From Epinephelus fuscoguttatus (Eukaryota; Chordata; Actinopteri; Perciformes; Serranidae): a DNA stretch of 64,000 nucleotides. Made by a program: the position numbers and the translations under genes. Within the stretch, counting starts at the first letter, position 1. Every line of letters starts with the position of its first letter. Of the stretch, positions 20,631-35,600 are shown one piece after another. The stretch lies in assembly GCF_011397635.1 (NCBI RefSeq), contig NC_064758.1, forward strand, positions 18,583,013 through 18,647,012. Direction: 5' to 3'. The notes under the pieces are model-generated. The model made no database searches. It saw nothing but the letters and a program-made list of their open reading frames with translations, and had not been told where the DNA came from.

Positions 20631-23600
20631 ATGAATTTCTCTGAGGTTTTCAAGCAGTCCAACCAACTCTGCAAAGTTTCACCAGATGGAAAATATTTGG
20701 TAAGTGTTTTTCTTTTTTAACAATATTTGCAAATGTGTAGTTTTTGCAGTGCCTGTAGTAAAATGCAGTAAAAAATAATACTTTTGCCTCTGATTTCATT
20801 CTCATGGTTGGGATGCTACTTAGTTACACACAGATATAAGTGATGTGTGTTAGAAGTTGTATTCTTTCTGACCTGTTTATTGGGCTGTACTTGTCAGGCT
20901 ACCTGTGTGCAGTACAGGCTGGTGGTGCGAGACGTGAGCACCCTACAGATTCTGCAGCTCTACACCTGCCTAGACCAGATATCCCACATGGACTGGTCTT
21001 CTGACTCTCTGTTTGTCCTCTGTGCTATGTACAAGAGAGGACTGGTACAGGTAGGTTATCAGAAAGGGACAGTAATGTAAGTATGTATGTAAATGCCTGG
21101 TGGTCAATCACATACTTGGTAGGTTGCAGTCGATGGTACTGGTGATAAAGGTAATAAATTGTCATTTTTGATGAAAGCAAATGTTTTAATCTTGTTCTTT
21201 TTTGAGTGTAACTATAACCATTGATCAGACCGTATAAGTTATATAAAGGCATCCTTTCAGGCTCCCTGTGGTAGTCATTTGCCATTAATCTTGGTGTTAT
21301 TTTTTGACACTATGAATTAAATAATAATTGGTCCAATAAATCATTGAGAGAGGAATCAACAACTAAAATGGTATGTCGTCACAGCCTTAAAAAAACTTTA
21401 TTATACACTGTTGTGGAAGCAGAACAATATATTTCTTTTGTTTAATGGTACACTCAAAATTTCACAACAAAAGTAACATGTTATATGGTAAAGCCTGTTT
21501 CTGGCAGACATTTTCGAAAAGTTCTTTGTCAGAGAATTATAAAGGATTACTTCACCCACAAAATGACAATTTTTACATCAATAACTCACCCGTGTTACGA
21601 TGAATTCATGGAGAAAACTTTGTTTTTCTTGCATGCCTCCATGGTGAACGAAGAATCCAAAAATGAAGAACATTGTTGATGAATTGTAGTAAAAGGGGGC
21701 GGCGTTTATCATTATCAAAACTATATAGGAAAAAACATCTCTGTACAAACTCACACAACTTGTGCTGTATAATCCAAGTCTCATTTATCCAGTCGGCTGT
21801 TTAATACTTCCCATTCATATGCGTTTTCACTAAAACTTAGCTATTTTGAACATTTCTACATGAACAGTCTCACGCATGGACGGGTAGGGCACCTGAGAAA
21901 GTCCGTGCATTTGAACTCTGCTCATTGGAATGCACGAGCAGAGTTCAAACAAACAGACTTGCTCAGACGCGCTGCTTGTATGTGGAAGTGTTAAAATCGT
22001 AAGGTTTTAGTGAAAATGCATGTATTTGTGAAGAACTGAGCATATGACTGGTTAATAGAGACTTGGATTATACTGTACGAGTTGTGTGAGAGTTTGTAAA
22101 CATATGTTTTATATAGATATATGTTTTATATATAGATTTGCTGCTGTTAAACGTGGCCCCCTTTCACTCCAAATCATCAAGAATTTTCTCCCAATTTTGG
22201 ATTCTTCGTTCACCTAGGAGGCAAAAAAAAAAAAAAACTTTCCCACAAACGCAATATGTGGTGAATCATTAATCTTACACATGATCAATTTGTGGGTGAA
22301 GTATTCCTTCAAGATAAAGAAACATTTTTGAGAGTATGGAAAAGCTACATTATCAATAAATATTTCAATGTATCATTAAGACATTTCAATCTTGATAACA
22401 GCATTGGATTGTACATCTATGTGACGTTTTTGTGGCTGTGAAATCAATATTTTATAGCTGTAGTGCTCTCTGGATTTTTCACATAAAATATTGCACTGGA
22501 CTACTAAAAGGCCATGGTTAATAATAATTCTACATACCCTGTGTCAACAAGTCTTTGAAATAATTTCAGCAAATGCAAAAATCACATTTTCTCTTTCATT
22601 TCACTGGTAGTGTTTTGAGTTTGAATAAGTTTTAAAATTTCACTTGAATATGGTGCAGTTGCTTCCAACATGCCCTCTTTTACATCACAGCTGTTTCTTA
22701 TTTTAGAAATGGTTGAGCGGTTGTTTTGTCATTTTGGTAAACAGTACTTTACAGCACTGTAGATACATTTGGATTTCAGTGTGCGTACTAGTTAAATTTT
22801 CATATTGTTAAGTAGTTTTTCAGTATTACTTTGACTAGACGTGTAGACCACACATGATATAAAATGATGCACACCAGAAATCTGAGACCGAGAGGCTGCT
22901 GTTTCAAATGAACTCAACATTTAACAAACAATGATTAATGAACCTTATTTAAATGTGACACTTAAGATTCTTTTACACATTTTTGTGTCCTGAATACAGA
23001 GACATGCCTTATTTATCGACTTTAGAATCATGCTGTTTAATTATCTTGTGTCCTATAAACTCACATTTACACCAGGTCCTATTTATGTTATAAAATAAAA
23101 AATATATATTAAAAAAAAAAAAAATTCTGTTAATAATTTATTCACATTTATGTAAAACAGGGATACCCATTTTTAAAAAAACATGCATTCTAACTGACGG
23201 ACAGAGTTTGTAATAACAACAATTTCTGCAATGCTACTGTAATGTCACAATGTGCATCATAGGGCAAGTTTCTTACTTTTGAAGGGGTATCCAGCGCCAG
23301 TCTTTCATGGTTTCCGATGCTCAACCGTTTCTTACTATTTGAAATCAAGTTTAGAAAGATGCAGCATGTGTGTGAGGGATGTCATCAGTGACGGCTGATT
23401 GCTGTTCCTCTGTCATTCTCTGTCTTTCTCTTCAGGTGTGGTCTCTTGAACAGCCAGACTGGCACTGTAAGATTGATGAGGGCTCAATAGGACTAGTCTC
23501 CTCACGGTGGAGTCCAGATGGACGTCACATTCTCAACACCACTGAGTTCCATGTAAGTGTGAAGGTGGTGCGTGCATGGGTGCGTGCATTCATGCACACG

Positions 23601-26600
23601 GAAGTGTGTTTATGCATATGCTTGTCTGGTTTCAACTGTTGCTGGCCCGCAAGGAAGGGGGGACCTGAAAATAGCCAGACACCAGAGCCTGTCTTGACCG
23701 CCCCTACACCCCCCCACCTGCTGCATGTATTCAGCCTGATTTCATAGCTCCCCTCCTGTTAGCGTCCTGTCATACATGGGTCTCAAGTACCTCTGGAACA
23801 TGGGTGCAATGTGTATGTGCCCTTCTAATGTAAGTCTGGTATTTTCTTTGGCAACAAGTCCCATTAATGATGTTCTCAGGTCAACAAAAGTGAAGAAAAA
23901 AGCTGTAAAAACCCCACACAAACCAAAAATAAGAAGTAATACAAAAAGACAAAAGCAGGAAGTCTGAAGTACAAAATCAGTAAAAGTTTAAAAAGAATGT
24001 TTTAAGTGATTTAATCAGCAAGCCTCAGCTTCTTAGATAGATTATTCCACAAATCTACTACCATATAATGGGTCTTGTTTGGTCACGTGTCTTATATTTA
24101 ATAAAAAGTGTAGTTGTCTCAATGCAGTGATAATAAATCACAGGTCACAGTTTGGAGGCAACCAGATGAAAGGGAGCTTATTTTGGACATGTCTTTCATA
24201 CATGGAAACCGAAGTTTGGATTAGTTTACTTCTCAGTGTGTAGCAGCAATCTAATTAACATAATGGCAAACAAGGTTAGTGTGAAATGTGAAGCTGAACT
24301 TGACCTGAGCTAAGTTTAAAAAATCTGATATTTCAATACAGCAGTTCTTTACTTTACACATACTGTATCTTTGATAAGCAAATATCAGCCAGTTAATTGA
24401 AGGGCTGTACCGAATAGTTCGACACCTCATTCACAATGTTGACATTCAAATTCTAAATCAACATTCAAATGCTATGATGACAGACGTTCAAAGATTAACT
24501 CAAAAATCTCAATAGAAGCTGTCAAATGTGAATGTAAAAAATGACATTCAGTACAACCCTAGTACAGTGGCAGAGAAAGAGATTTTTGTTGTACACAGAG
24601 AACAGTGAAGGACCCAGAATCAAACCTTGAGGAACACCGCCTGCAAGATTAGATTGAGTCTGGCAGTATAATAGTCATCCTTTTGTGGTGGTCGAGACTA
24701 GTGTAGTTTTTCATACCATAGTATTGACTCTCTAATAATACAGGGAGGGTAACCATAGTCATATTTACCACCAAAAATATTTAATTTCATGACTTTAAAT
24801 GCTCTAAATCACAGTAATGTAAAAGGCACTGTGACTGTTGATTGCTCCTGCCATAACAGGCTTATGACAAAAGAAAGTCAGGAGATGTTGAATGTTGTTT
24901 ATAACAGCCTGCAGAATGGATCTCAGACTAACAAAGATGTGTTTAGTTCCATTCTACATGTATGCCTCTCTGTACTCCTGGTTTAAATTCACATCATAGT
25001 AAGCGCGTGTTGTAAGGGGTGAGAAGCTATAGCAGCTACCCTCGGGCCATGTGGAATATGATGGGGGCACCATGGTGGGTCGTGTCTGTCATGCTGAACC
25101 TGACTCCAGGAATCATTTGACAGGTGTTGTGGCCCAACACACAACTGTGTCTGGTCTGGAGAAGGGTGCAGGGAGTGCAAGTGTCTGTGGCATGTCTGCT
25201 TTGTGTCTGTCTGCATCTTCAAAAAAAAAAGGAGAAGGATGGAAAAGAGTGGAAGCTTCTTCCCTAAAAAGATATAGCATCTGCATAAAACAGTATAGCT
25301 TAGGTCTTCAAAAGTCTGAGTGGCAAGTTCAAACGATTAATATCAAAAGTATTTATTTTTCAAATGTATGTGCCAAATGACCCCTCATAACCAACCTGAA
25401 CTGCCCAATGTCATTCATTTCCTGAAATGATTAGTTGGTCATAAGAAGAAGAATTGCCAACCGTTGTGAAAATCAATCAGTTGGTTTTTTTTCTAGCAAA
25501 AAAGTCTTTTGTCATAGCAGTGCACAGCGTTAATGTTTTTTTTTTTTTTTCACTTGCCCAGTGGAGCAAGTGGGTCAAAAATCTACATGCTCAAAATCAG
25601 TCTTTACCTGCCCGAAAACTTGCTTTATTTATCAGCAGTTATCAGATATCAACAAAGACTAAAGTTGGAGTGCCCAAATCCTCTAATGCCACCCAAATAA
25701 ACTGTTTTCAGCTCATAATCTTTGTCTTTACCTGCTGTCATTTTCTAACAGCCAGATCGGTACTGCATATGTGCACCTCAGCAGACATAAGTAAAAACCG
25801 AGATGGCTTACTCCTCAGTTACTTCCATCATTAAGTCTGGGGAAAAAAAACAATGTTAAATTTTTTTTTTTTACTACTTGCCAGATTGGGCACATGAGTT
25901 GACAGATTTAACAGACGGATGTGTCACTTGACATCCCCTGAGCAGTCGGACATACATTATTGTGGAGCCCTGCATAGTGAGGTGGAGTTTCGGAGTATTG
26001 GTCAAAGCGCGCATTGGTAACACTGGACTTCAGAAAATATTTTCTTACCTATATAGACCAAAGAATTAGTAGAGAAAATAATACTACTACTACTACTAAT
26101 AATAATAATGTTAATAATAATAGTATAGCTATTTATTATTAGCTATATATACAAGAAATGCAGCACAAAGAACTTTACAGTAAGGGCATTGTAAGCACTG
26201 AGTGCTTAACATGAAAACAGACATAATGTACAAGTAGATTAGTCGATGATGAAAATGATTTTTAGTTACAGCCCCATACTAGTGTTCCCTGAAGCACCTC
26301 TTCAGGTGTTTGGAGGGGTTTGTTTTTTCTAGCCTTTTGAAGCAGCTGTTTTCATCATTTGTGTTGTTTTTTGAGATAGGTATTCCTGTACTGGTTAGAT
26401 CACTGGAAAATGATATACAAAGGTCAGATAATGACACTTAACTTCATTTAACCTAACACAAGTCTAACCTTCAAGTCACACTGGGAACAGCAGTTGAATT
26501 CTGTTTAAGGAAGCCACTCTAAATCAGTATTTCTGGTCAAGAGCTCTGAGAACAGGGATGCCAAACCCTGACCCAAAATTGTAGACACATTGTTTCTTAT

Positions 26601-29600
26601 TCGTCAATGTCATGGCAAGATTTTTTTTATAAACCACTGATGACCAGCTTTTCTTGGTTGTCCACATCTCAACATCCTCTCGCCTGTGCTGTTGTGCATT
26701 AAGAAAAAGTGTTACTCTCTCACTGCCCTTATCACCCAGCTAAAACTAGCAGGAAGATAAGCACTGCATCCTTTGGTAGTTGAGGATGAAAAAGTACTTT
26801 AAAAGAGGCAAAGTAGGTACCGGCTCCCACATTGCCAAGGGGCCCACTGAACTTACCTTCACCCCGGTCCAACATTTCATTAAGGCTGTGCCAGACGGGT
26901 GTTCATGTCAGGTTTGAATTTCAGCCCCACTCATAAACAGCCTGCTATATTAACTTGTTTAGAGACAGCTGCCTTTGGTGTGGATCGTGCCACCGTGTGT
27001 GTGTTTGTCTGTCTGTGTGTCAGTAAATCTGCTTAGCTGGCTGTGTGTGTGTGTCTGGCCTTTTGTAGCATTTGAGGTGAGTTCTTTTTAAACTCAAATT
27101 GAATATTTTCAAATCTTTTGTGGGTACACAATACTTTATTTTTAGGACAATGAAAAAGCATATTGGTTTCAGGGACAGCCCTAGACATACTACAGGTAAG
27201 CGCCTCTTATCCAGGCAGCTAGCAGCACCCTTAAGCTTTTTCCTGGAACTACTATGTTTTTGGAGTTGGCCATGTTAAAAAAACATTTGCTTTGAAATGT
27301 GGGATGGCTCCATGTCACAGATTTAATAGAAAGTCTCATTGCTGAAACCTAGCCCATATATTGTGAGGCTTCACGCAAGTTGTCTCGTGTTTGAATTCCA
27401 ATAGTTTATCTTAGGACCTCACAAAATGCCACTCACACATCCATGTTAATCCACCTTTACCAGCTGAGGGGTGATAAACTGAGGTTGGAAAAACTCCAGC
27501 CAAGGACATCATTGAGCTTGACTTCTCTAATGGTTTTTACATTGTTGGGATGGGATTAGCAATAGCATTCTTGGCTAGTACTGCTGGAGCTTTGCTAACG
27601 TGTAGCATTGTTGGCAACAGCGCTACCGGACTAAACTGCAGACGTAGGCAGCTGCCTCACTGCAACATGGGACAATAGCTCGCCCATACCTACGTGTGGA
27701 GTGCGAGAGGCTCCAGTTCCTTGGTAGAATCATGACTGTAACAGGAGAAATAGGCTATATTGGTTTGAGATGGCTTCCTGTGTGGAATGCCAGCAGTCTA
27801 ATCCTCTGCTGACAGATAGGCCTATATGGCATCAAATACACTCTCCCATTTTCTCGCACTCACATAGCGCGCAACGAGAATGGCTGATAGATACGTTTTA
27901 TTCCAGGTTGCTGTCAGTAACTTTGGTTGACAACTGATAACAGTTATCATGTTGCCCACAGGCTGTCCTGCTAGGAATGTACCCTAATTCTCAGGGTTTT
28001 TTTTGTTATGAATACTTGCTAATAGATACTAAGTGGTTGTGATAGATGAAAAAATCATCTTCTTCTTTCTCCACATATTGCTGCATATGAATGAAAACAA
28101 GCAATCAGAGCAGAGGAGTCTCTAATGCAGCTGTCAATCATGTCAGTCACTGCTCAGACTGTCAAAGTAGGCAGCACTGATCAAATATAAGTCAAGATTT
28201 TGTTACTGCATTATGTATTTCTGGCCTCATTTGCATTCAGAAACATATTTTAGTGTACTGTTTAGCTGTAAAATGACAAAGGTGGTTCTGCCAGTGGGTG
28301 GTGGGTGGAAGGCAGTGCTGGGTTCTTATTTTACAGTACATTACATAATGTCTCTGAAAATATTTGAGGCAAGAAATAGGCAGTGCATTAACAGATTCAT
28401 GTTTGATCTGCGCTGCCTAGTTTGGCAGTTTGATCAAAATTCACGAGCACCGAGTGACATGATTGACAGCGTTACAAACTCCTCAGCTTTGATTGGTTGT
28501 TTACGGTGCACCGCAGTCAGTTCTAGGGAATGTAGTTAGAGGCAAAGGAGGAGGAGCAAGGACATGATTTTTTTCACAGACTAACTGTCTCATATAATAC
28601 TTTGTGGATGTTGTGACAGTTTCAGCAAATATTACAAACAGCTATCTTCATACAAGTGAACAGCTGTAGCCTTAAAATAGAGATGAAGTGGAAAAATGCC
28701 CTTTTAACCCTTTTAGATTACATCCTGGACTTTTTTTAACGATATATCCCCCAAAAAATACCAAAAAAAACCCAGTTTCTTTATATTCTTATATCAAAAT
28801 CACTGTCCGGTTTTCTTCCTGTAAAACAAAATATGTTAGCTATTTCACAACAGGTACCTCAGTCATTCTTTGTCTCTCTAAAATAATGTGGTTATGGGCT
28901 GTGGGCTAGAATTTATTCACTTGAGTGGTAGGTGCAATGCATTTTACAGTGGACTGCTTCAGCAACTAATGTTACATGGAGCATACGATGGACTTCGTCA
29001 CTCTCTCCCTGACATATACTAACATTACTATCCCATTTGGTGACACCATCGTGGCCTCGCTGTTATGACAGGCCCATTTTTCAACAATCAGACCTTTGTT
29101 TTCATTTCCAAAACAATGGGGCGAAAGTACTATACCTTCATTCATTAATCTAATTCATTCACTCATTCATCTCTCCCTCATCCTCCTCCTGATGTACCAA
29201 TAAGAGAGGTGTGTGTGGAGCCAGCAGGCCGCTGTCAGTATCAGGCTGAACTCTAAGCTTACCCTCTTTTAGCAGTCCAATCAAATGCGATGGATTTTCA
29301 CGTCACCCTCAGGTCCCTAGCCCCCGTCCCTGCTGCTTACCTTTAGTGAGGATACTCCATCTAAAGTGTAGCTCTACCAACTAAGGATCTCATTGCATAC
29401 CAGCCCACATGGAAAAGCATTTCCCACCTATTTTCTTCATGCTACCCTTCCTCCACCCAGTTTAAAGTTACACTGCCTTTTGGGTCTTGATCTCCCCCGC
29501 ATCCCCTATGTGGTGGGTTCAAGGCATCTAAGAAGTGTAAGTCTGTTTGTGTTTGAGCAGTGTTGATTATGGTTGCCATGGCACCATGTCTGAGGGGATG

Positions 29601-32600
29601 TCCAGGAAGCGTGCGGTGAGGTGTTATTACAGGGTCCACACAGCTGGATGTCTTGACCAAACAGGAGGGTCGACACTTCAGCCCAGTTAGGTGACAGACT
29701 TGGCCCAGTTCAAATGTCTGTCTGGACACCATGATGAAAGCCTTGTCACCTAAGTAGTTTTAGCTCTGCACATTCTTAAAAGCAAAATACATCAGTAAGA
29801 CTAGGCTTAAAATTCTATTGCCAAAATATTTTTTTAAAGAATCGTTTGTTATTGTTGTATGCAGGGATCTCTCCAGAATATCTGGCTTTGATGGTGCTAA
29901 GAATTTTATAGTATTACTAGATATTGTTCTCACTTCCAGGCTTAAATTGCCCATAGTGGCTAAAATTGTAATTCTATATTTTTTTGTTCAACTTGTGTTC
30001 CCTAAAAGAAAAGCGGTGCATGTAACAGTCTTCTTGGCTAGCCTACATAACTATTTCAGCATTTTCACATCTTAAACATCCAAAGCATGATCAGACAGGG
30101 CTCTATACACCAGCTTTATATTGGCTTACTGTAAGCTGTAAAGTGTGGTATGAGTGCCATGCATTTAACACCCTTAATGTTGCAGTGTTTTGCCTGCATG
30201 CTCTTGATATATAGATTGTTTTTAATGACTGCTGACTGTTGAACTACTATATGTGAAACTACATATCTGTTCACAACACAGTGGCCTGTTAAAAAAGGAA
30301 TGCAGATGTATACTGTATGTGTCACATGAATGTGTATGATGTATTTGTGTAATGTCATTCTTATCCTGGTATTGGTAACAGTGGTAGTGCAGCTTTCTCT
30401 GTGAACGTCTTAACACCCAGGCAACTGTACAGTAGTACAGACCACATTTTCTCTAACAGTTTCCCAAAGACTGTCATGTGACCCTTGTTTCTTGAAGGGC
30501 AAGATACCACATATCACCCTTGTCTGTAAGTCAAAATGTGCTGCACTGTTGGCTGAGTGCCACCTGCTTGTATTAGCATTAGTCTTGTTGAAGTGAGACC
30601 GGTGTGTATTTGAGTGACTGCTGTCAAAACTTAGCATTAACACATGTGGTCTCTTTGTTATGCCGACTTGTGGTCAGATAGTTATTCTCTGGCACTGCCT
30701 CCCATTTGTGGGAATGCACACAACCTGCTGGCAATGCAACTCACTGTTAATTTGTCACACGTGTCTAACATTACTTCTTGGGTACCAAATGGACTGGTCG
30801 TATTTTCCTGCCATGTGTCGAGATGTTGTTTTGGATCTGTTAATTTAATATGTGCTCTAGATCTAATTTAATTGGTATAATCTCTTTCTATCCCTGTCAG
30901 TAACTGCAACCCTTAAACATATGTGATCGTTCCCTGTGGAAATACACTCCACACACTCAGAGCCCTACAGGGCCATCCATCTAAAGATGGATGGATTCCA
31001 TGTCAGTGTCACATATCCCTCACAGAGATTTATCCCAGACCTCTTCAAAGACATAAGGCACTGTCCACAGCCGTTAAAGGCCATGATGAACCATGCTGTA
31101 GTCTGTATCTGCCCAGCTGATTGACAAAGTCTTTGGCTAAGGAGGAGCACTTAGAGGCCTCAGAAGGCTACTGGCCTGGTTGATTTAGCTCTTATTAGGC
31201 TGCTGTTGACACCCAGTCATCACACACAACACTTATTTGATCACAGCCTCACATAAGATCGTCTTACCAAAGACCAGTGGTCAAACTGATCTCACATAGA
31301 CTAAAGGGTAAGACTTTACTTACTTTACTTTACTTGAAGGTATCTACATAAGAGTGACATGACACTGTCATAACGATGACATGACATGGTCATGAACCTG
31401 TCATGAACATTATATACATGTCATAAACGTTTATGACTGCTGTCATTAAGTGTCATTCGGTTTTTGTAATGACAAGTTGACATTGTTTGGGTTGTCTTGA
31501 TTATGACAACTTGACATTAATCAAAGTGACATTACCAGAAGTTGTCTTTGTCATGACAAGTTGACATTAAATTTGTTTGGGATGTCCTTATAATGACAAC
31601 TTGACATTAATCAGGATGACATTACCAGAAGATGTCTTTGTCATAACAACTTGACATTAACAAGAAATGCACCTCTTTGTGTTTATGACAAGTTGACATA
31701 ATGATTATTATTGTTATAACAAACTGGTAATGTCATTCTGGTTAATGTCAAGTTGTCATTATAAGGACATCCCAAACAACGTCAACTTGTCATGACACTT
31801 AATTACAGCAGTCAAACGTTTATGACATGTACATAATGTTCATGACAGGTTCATGATCATGTCACTTATGACAGTGTCATGTCACCCTTATGTAGATACC
31901 TTCAAGTTAAGTGTTAATGACTAAAGTCTAGTAGAGAGTGTTTTGTCCAAATGGTCATGCAGTTTTCAATGTGGCTTGTAAAACCCCTGTTTGCTTCAAA
32001 ACCCCATCCCTAATCCAAAATCTACATGTGGTGTCTTGAGTAGATCTATCAGGTGATGGCAGATTTTGTTGTCCGATTTTAGATTGGCACTATTACTGAG
32101 TAAGACGGCTGGTAAGTAACAAAAAGCCACAGATGTTTGTATTATGGCAACACTCTTTCTAAATGACAGTTTTTTCACTAGAGAGCAGCAGAGCACCTAA
32201 AACTCAAAAATTTTGACAGTAAAACATCCAACTCAGAACATTTATTGATCACAATTCTTCAATAACCACAGTTAAAGGATCCTTATCAAAATATTTGTTT
32301 GTGTTGTGTGTCTGTGTTAAAAAAGAATATTGGCTGATATATTGTAATCAGATTTTTTTTTAACTCCAAATCATCAATATATATGTATTGGCCTCAAAAG
32401 TCAAGTATTTGTCAGGCACTGACTTCACTGGAATTATATCATATAACCGTGTATGATTACATGTGACAAAAAATGGATTGATTGATGTATTTATGGTCTT
32501 TGTACTATCTCGTAGTATGGTGTGTAGACTTGGGCAGTATCAAATTTTTCATAGCTTTCTGAAATTTTACCAGGGTATGCAGTATATGAAGGTAGGAGTG

Positions 32601-35600
32601 CATGATGCTACCAACCCCTACCCTCAGTCTGGTGAGTTTGCTACTTTCCACAAGCTCTCTTACCTTAAAATTAACAAAAAAAACAAACCCATATTGTCAA
32701 GAAAGGTAGTATTCTACCTGTTTTCCTTACTGAACAGATCACTGAGCTTCAGTGCTTTGTTAACTCATCATAAAACACACTTTAATAAAACCCGACAGAA
32801 ACAAAATAAAACTCACCAAAACTGTCTTAGTAAGTCTTGTTAGTCATCCAGTTAGTCAGGCCAATGTTTCAACAATCATCTGAGTCAGATATGAAAATAT
32901 TCTTTACCCTTGCGATCTCGCTCTGTTTTAAACTCTCTCACTGTTGCTGGATGCTTGTTTACAGTCCTGTAACATTATCCCAGCTGCCTGTTTCACCACT
33001 AGGGACCAGAGACTGACCTCTGGTGGCATGTGCAGTGCACTACGTACAGCGAGTTAATAGAGAGAGGAGCACCTGTATTTTCGACCGTAATGAAAATCAT
33101 GCTGTCTGGATTTTTTGAATACCCTGGTATACCATGATACTGCCCAAGCCTAATGGTGTACTTGTCATACTTATCACTTGCGAGATAATCCACAGTGATT
33201 TTTATTCCCTCTTTCCTCTGGTGCCTTGACAGCTGAGAGTCACCGTCTGGTCCCTGTGCACCAAAGCCGTGTCTTACATCAAGTATCCCAAAGCATGTCA
33301 GAAGGGTCAGTATGAAAATGATATTGTGCCATTTATTTTCTTGTGGCTTATGAGTGTATATGTATTACGAGGCGCACCTGAGGGTAGGGCCAGTGGTCCG
33401 AGCGCCTCAGCATGCCTCATGAATCACATGCTGGTCTTTACCTTGTGCAGCGACCCTGGGTATGAGGCCAAACTATGGTCCTCTGCTGACAGCTGTGCCC
33501 CTCTTCAGTAAATGGGGCATGCTCTTCATAACAGGCCTGTCAGCAGCTTGGGGAAAAATGATTGTCCGTGACTCTCCCCATTTTTTTGCATGCAATACTA
33601 TGTCCCTCTGCAACTCGTGCACCCTCCAAACGGTCATATAAATAATATGGCCATGATAGTTGCATACCATCAATCTAATGGTGCCAGAGTGTCTGATAAT
33701 TACAGTAGGTGAAATTAACAGGGGTGTTACATGTTCAGTTATCAGAATAGATAATTGTCCTTTTCTTCTAGCCAGTCTATAAAGATTGTTTTGTCAGAGT
33801 TTAAAATAATTTGATTGTCATTCATTTATTCCTTGCTGCTGCTGCCACTAAACCTCCCATAAGGAATCAGCTTTATGAGTGTTGAATAAAGTGGCCAAAA
33901 ACTCAATATTTAAGCTGTACAAGTTTTCATAGTTTTTTTTAACATAACATTTTTGAGTTGATCTTGGCTGTGAAAGTGTTGTGATAACGTGCCACAACTG
34001 ACTGAATTATAGCTTACTCGCGCTGTCTTTCACCCACAGGTATAGATTTCAGCAGAGATGGTTGCTATATGGCCTTGGCTGAACGCCGTGACTGCAAAGA
34101 CTACGTCAGTGTGTTTGTGTGCGACGACTGGCATTTACTCAGGGTAAGTAGGACATTCAAATTATACTTGAGTTTTATGACCATGATTATACATTTGGCA
34201 TTTGAATAAGCTAAGCAAGCAACAGTAGAAGAAATCTAAATGTAGGTGACCTAAAAGGCATACAGAATCCGCCTGTGACAGTGGGAATATAATTTGGTAA
34301 AACATCTCAAACATTATTTGCATTACAGTAAGATTTACAACATACTGTAAAAGCTCTACTGCCGCATGGAGTCCAAAAATCAGTTTTTTAAAAATGCCAT
34401 TGACCAAGATGGAGCGTAAACTTTCATCGTTCAAGATGCAAAAACTGTTTGTAGTGTTGATGTGTCTTGTAGATTTATTTGATTAAATTTCACTTGACTC
34501 TGTCACAGCATTTTGAGACTGAGACACAGGACCTGGCAGGGCTGGAGTGGTCTCCCAATGGCTGTGTGCTGGCGGTGTGGGATAGCTGTCTGGAGGTGAG
34601 TCATTTGCCTTAAAGACTTAAAACTTAACAAGAGTGTAGGATAAATTAACTGCCCTGCTAGGCTACTGTTTCACATGTGTCACACTTGGACACAGAAACT
34701 GAAGCTGCTGGCTAAGAGTGGTCAGTTGAGAGCTGAATACTAGTGTAGGAGTGCATATCTCAATAAGTGCAAAGTCTCGGTATGTAACATCCTAACATGT
34801 CTGAGATAAAAGAACAACTGAAGTCATAGTGCAAAGTCCCCTTGCAGAAGCATATATTTAAAATTAAATAAGATGAGACATATGTTTTTGCTTGTTACCG
34901 GTGTCAGTATTGACTTAAACAATCTAGCACATTTAAGTGTACCTATGTAAAGAAAATACATGAATTAGAAAATGAAAGGAAATGATTTCCAACATTCTTT
35001 TATTGAACAAATTAACAACTGAACTGAACACAAAAGGCACCAATAAAGATAGAAGTGTAGCAGTTTTCTACTGATGCTCTTTTTCAACAAACTCAAAGAA
35101 TCCCTGAGCGTCTGGATGTTCACAGTAAATGTTCCTCTCTGGTATTCACACCTTCGTCTGCACTCATCTTGTCAGACTTTTGTCCTTCAATTATACAGAG
35201 TAGCACAACCATACATGTCCAATATCCCTCACTGGCACGCGTGCAGATTCTGACAAATGAGACCACGCCTAACGGCAAGGGCTTCGTCTGATTGACCAGA
35301 GAGTTAACAGCAGACAAAATAGTGCCTACAGACACAATGTAATTTTGTAATGTTACAGCTGTATTCAGTGTGCAGTACAGTCTTTTGCGATGTGATTATC
35401 ATGCAAGTTGACATCTCAAGATAAAAAATACATCGTGCAGCTCTGCAATTTAGCACTAGCAACAGAAAACCAGAAACAGAAATCTTGGCGCCCAATCCTA
35501 TAGAAACAGATCTGTACCGTAACACTTACTGTCCCTTTTTATTTCTAAAGGAACCACCATTTTATTTTGAGAGCTCCTTACTCACAAAGAACACTTGACT

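Larger units (their letters stand above)
23553..33232 (+). other. wrap73 intron 4
   Basis: 9.7-kb intron without supported exons. It contains a short MITE (24401), LINE fragment (24585), trinucleotide cluster (26083), a fold-back element (31332-31906) and a hAT MITE (32525-33152). The segments at 24.7-31.3 kb otherwise look like ordinary AT-rich intron with isolated open frames of no recognisable homology. Confidence 0.65.

Noticed and set aside
28213..28539. 108-codon frame in wrap73 intron 4
   Set aside because: No homology recognised. The surrounding sequence (a GCGCTGCCTAG...TTTGATTGGTTGT context) looks like an old fish repeat; no splice support.
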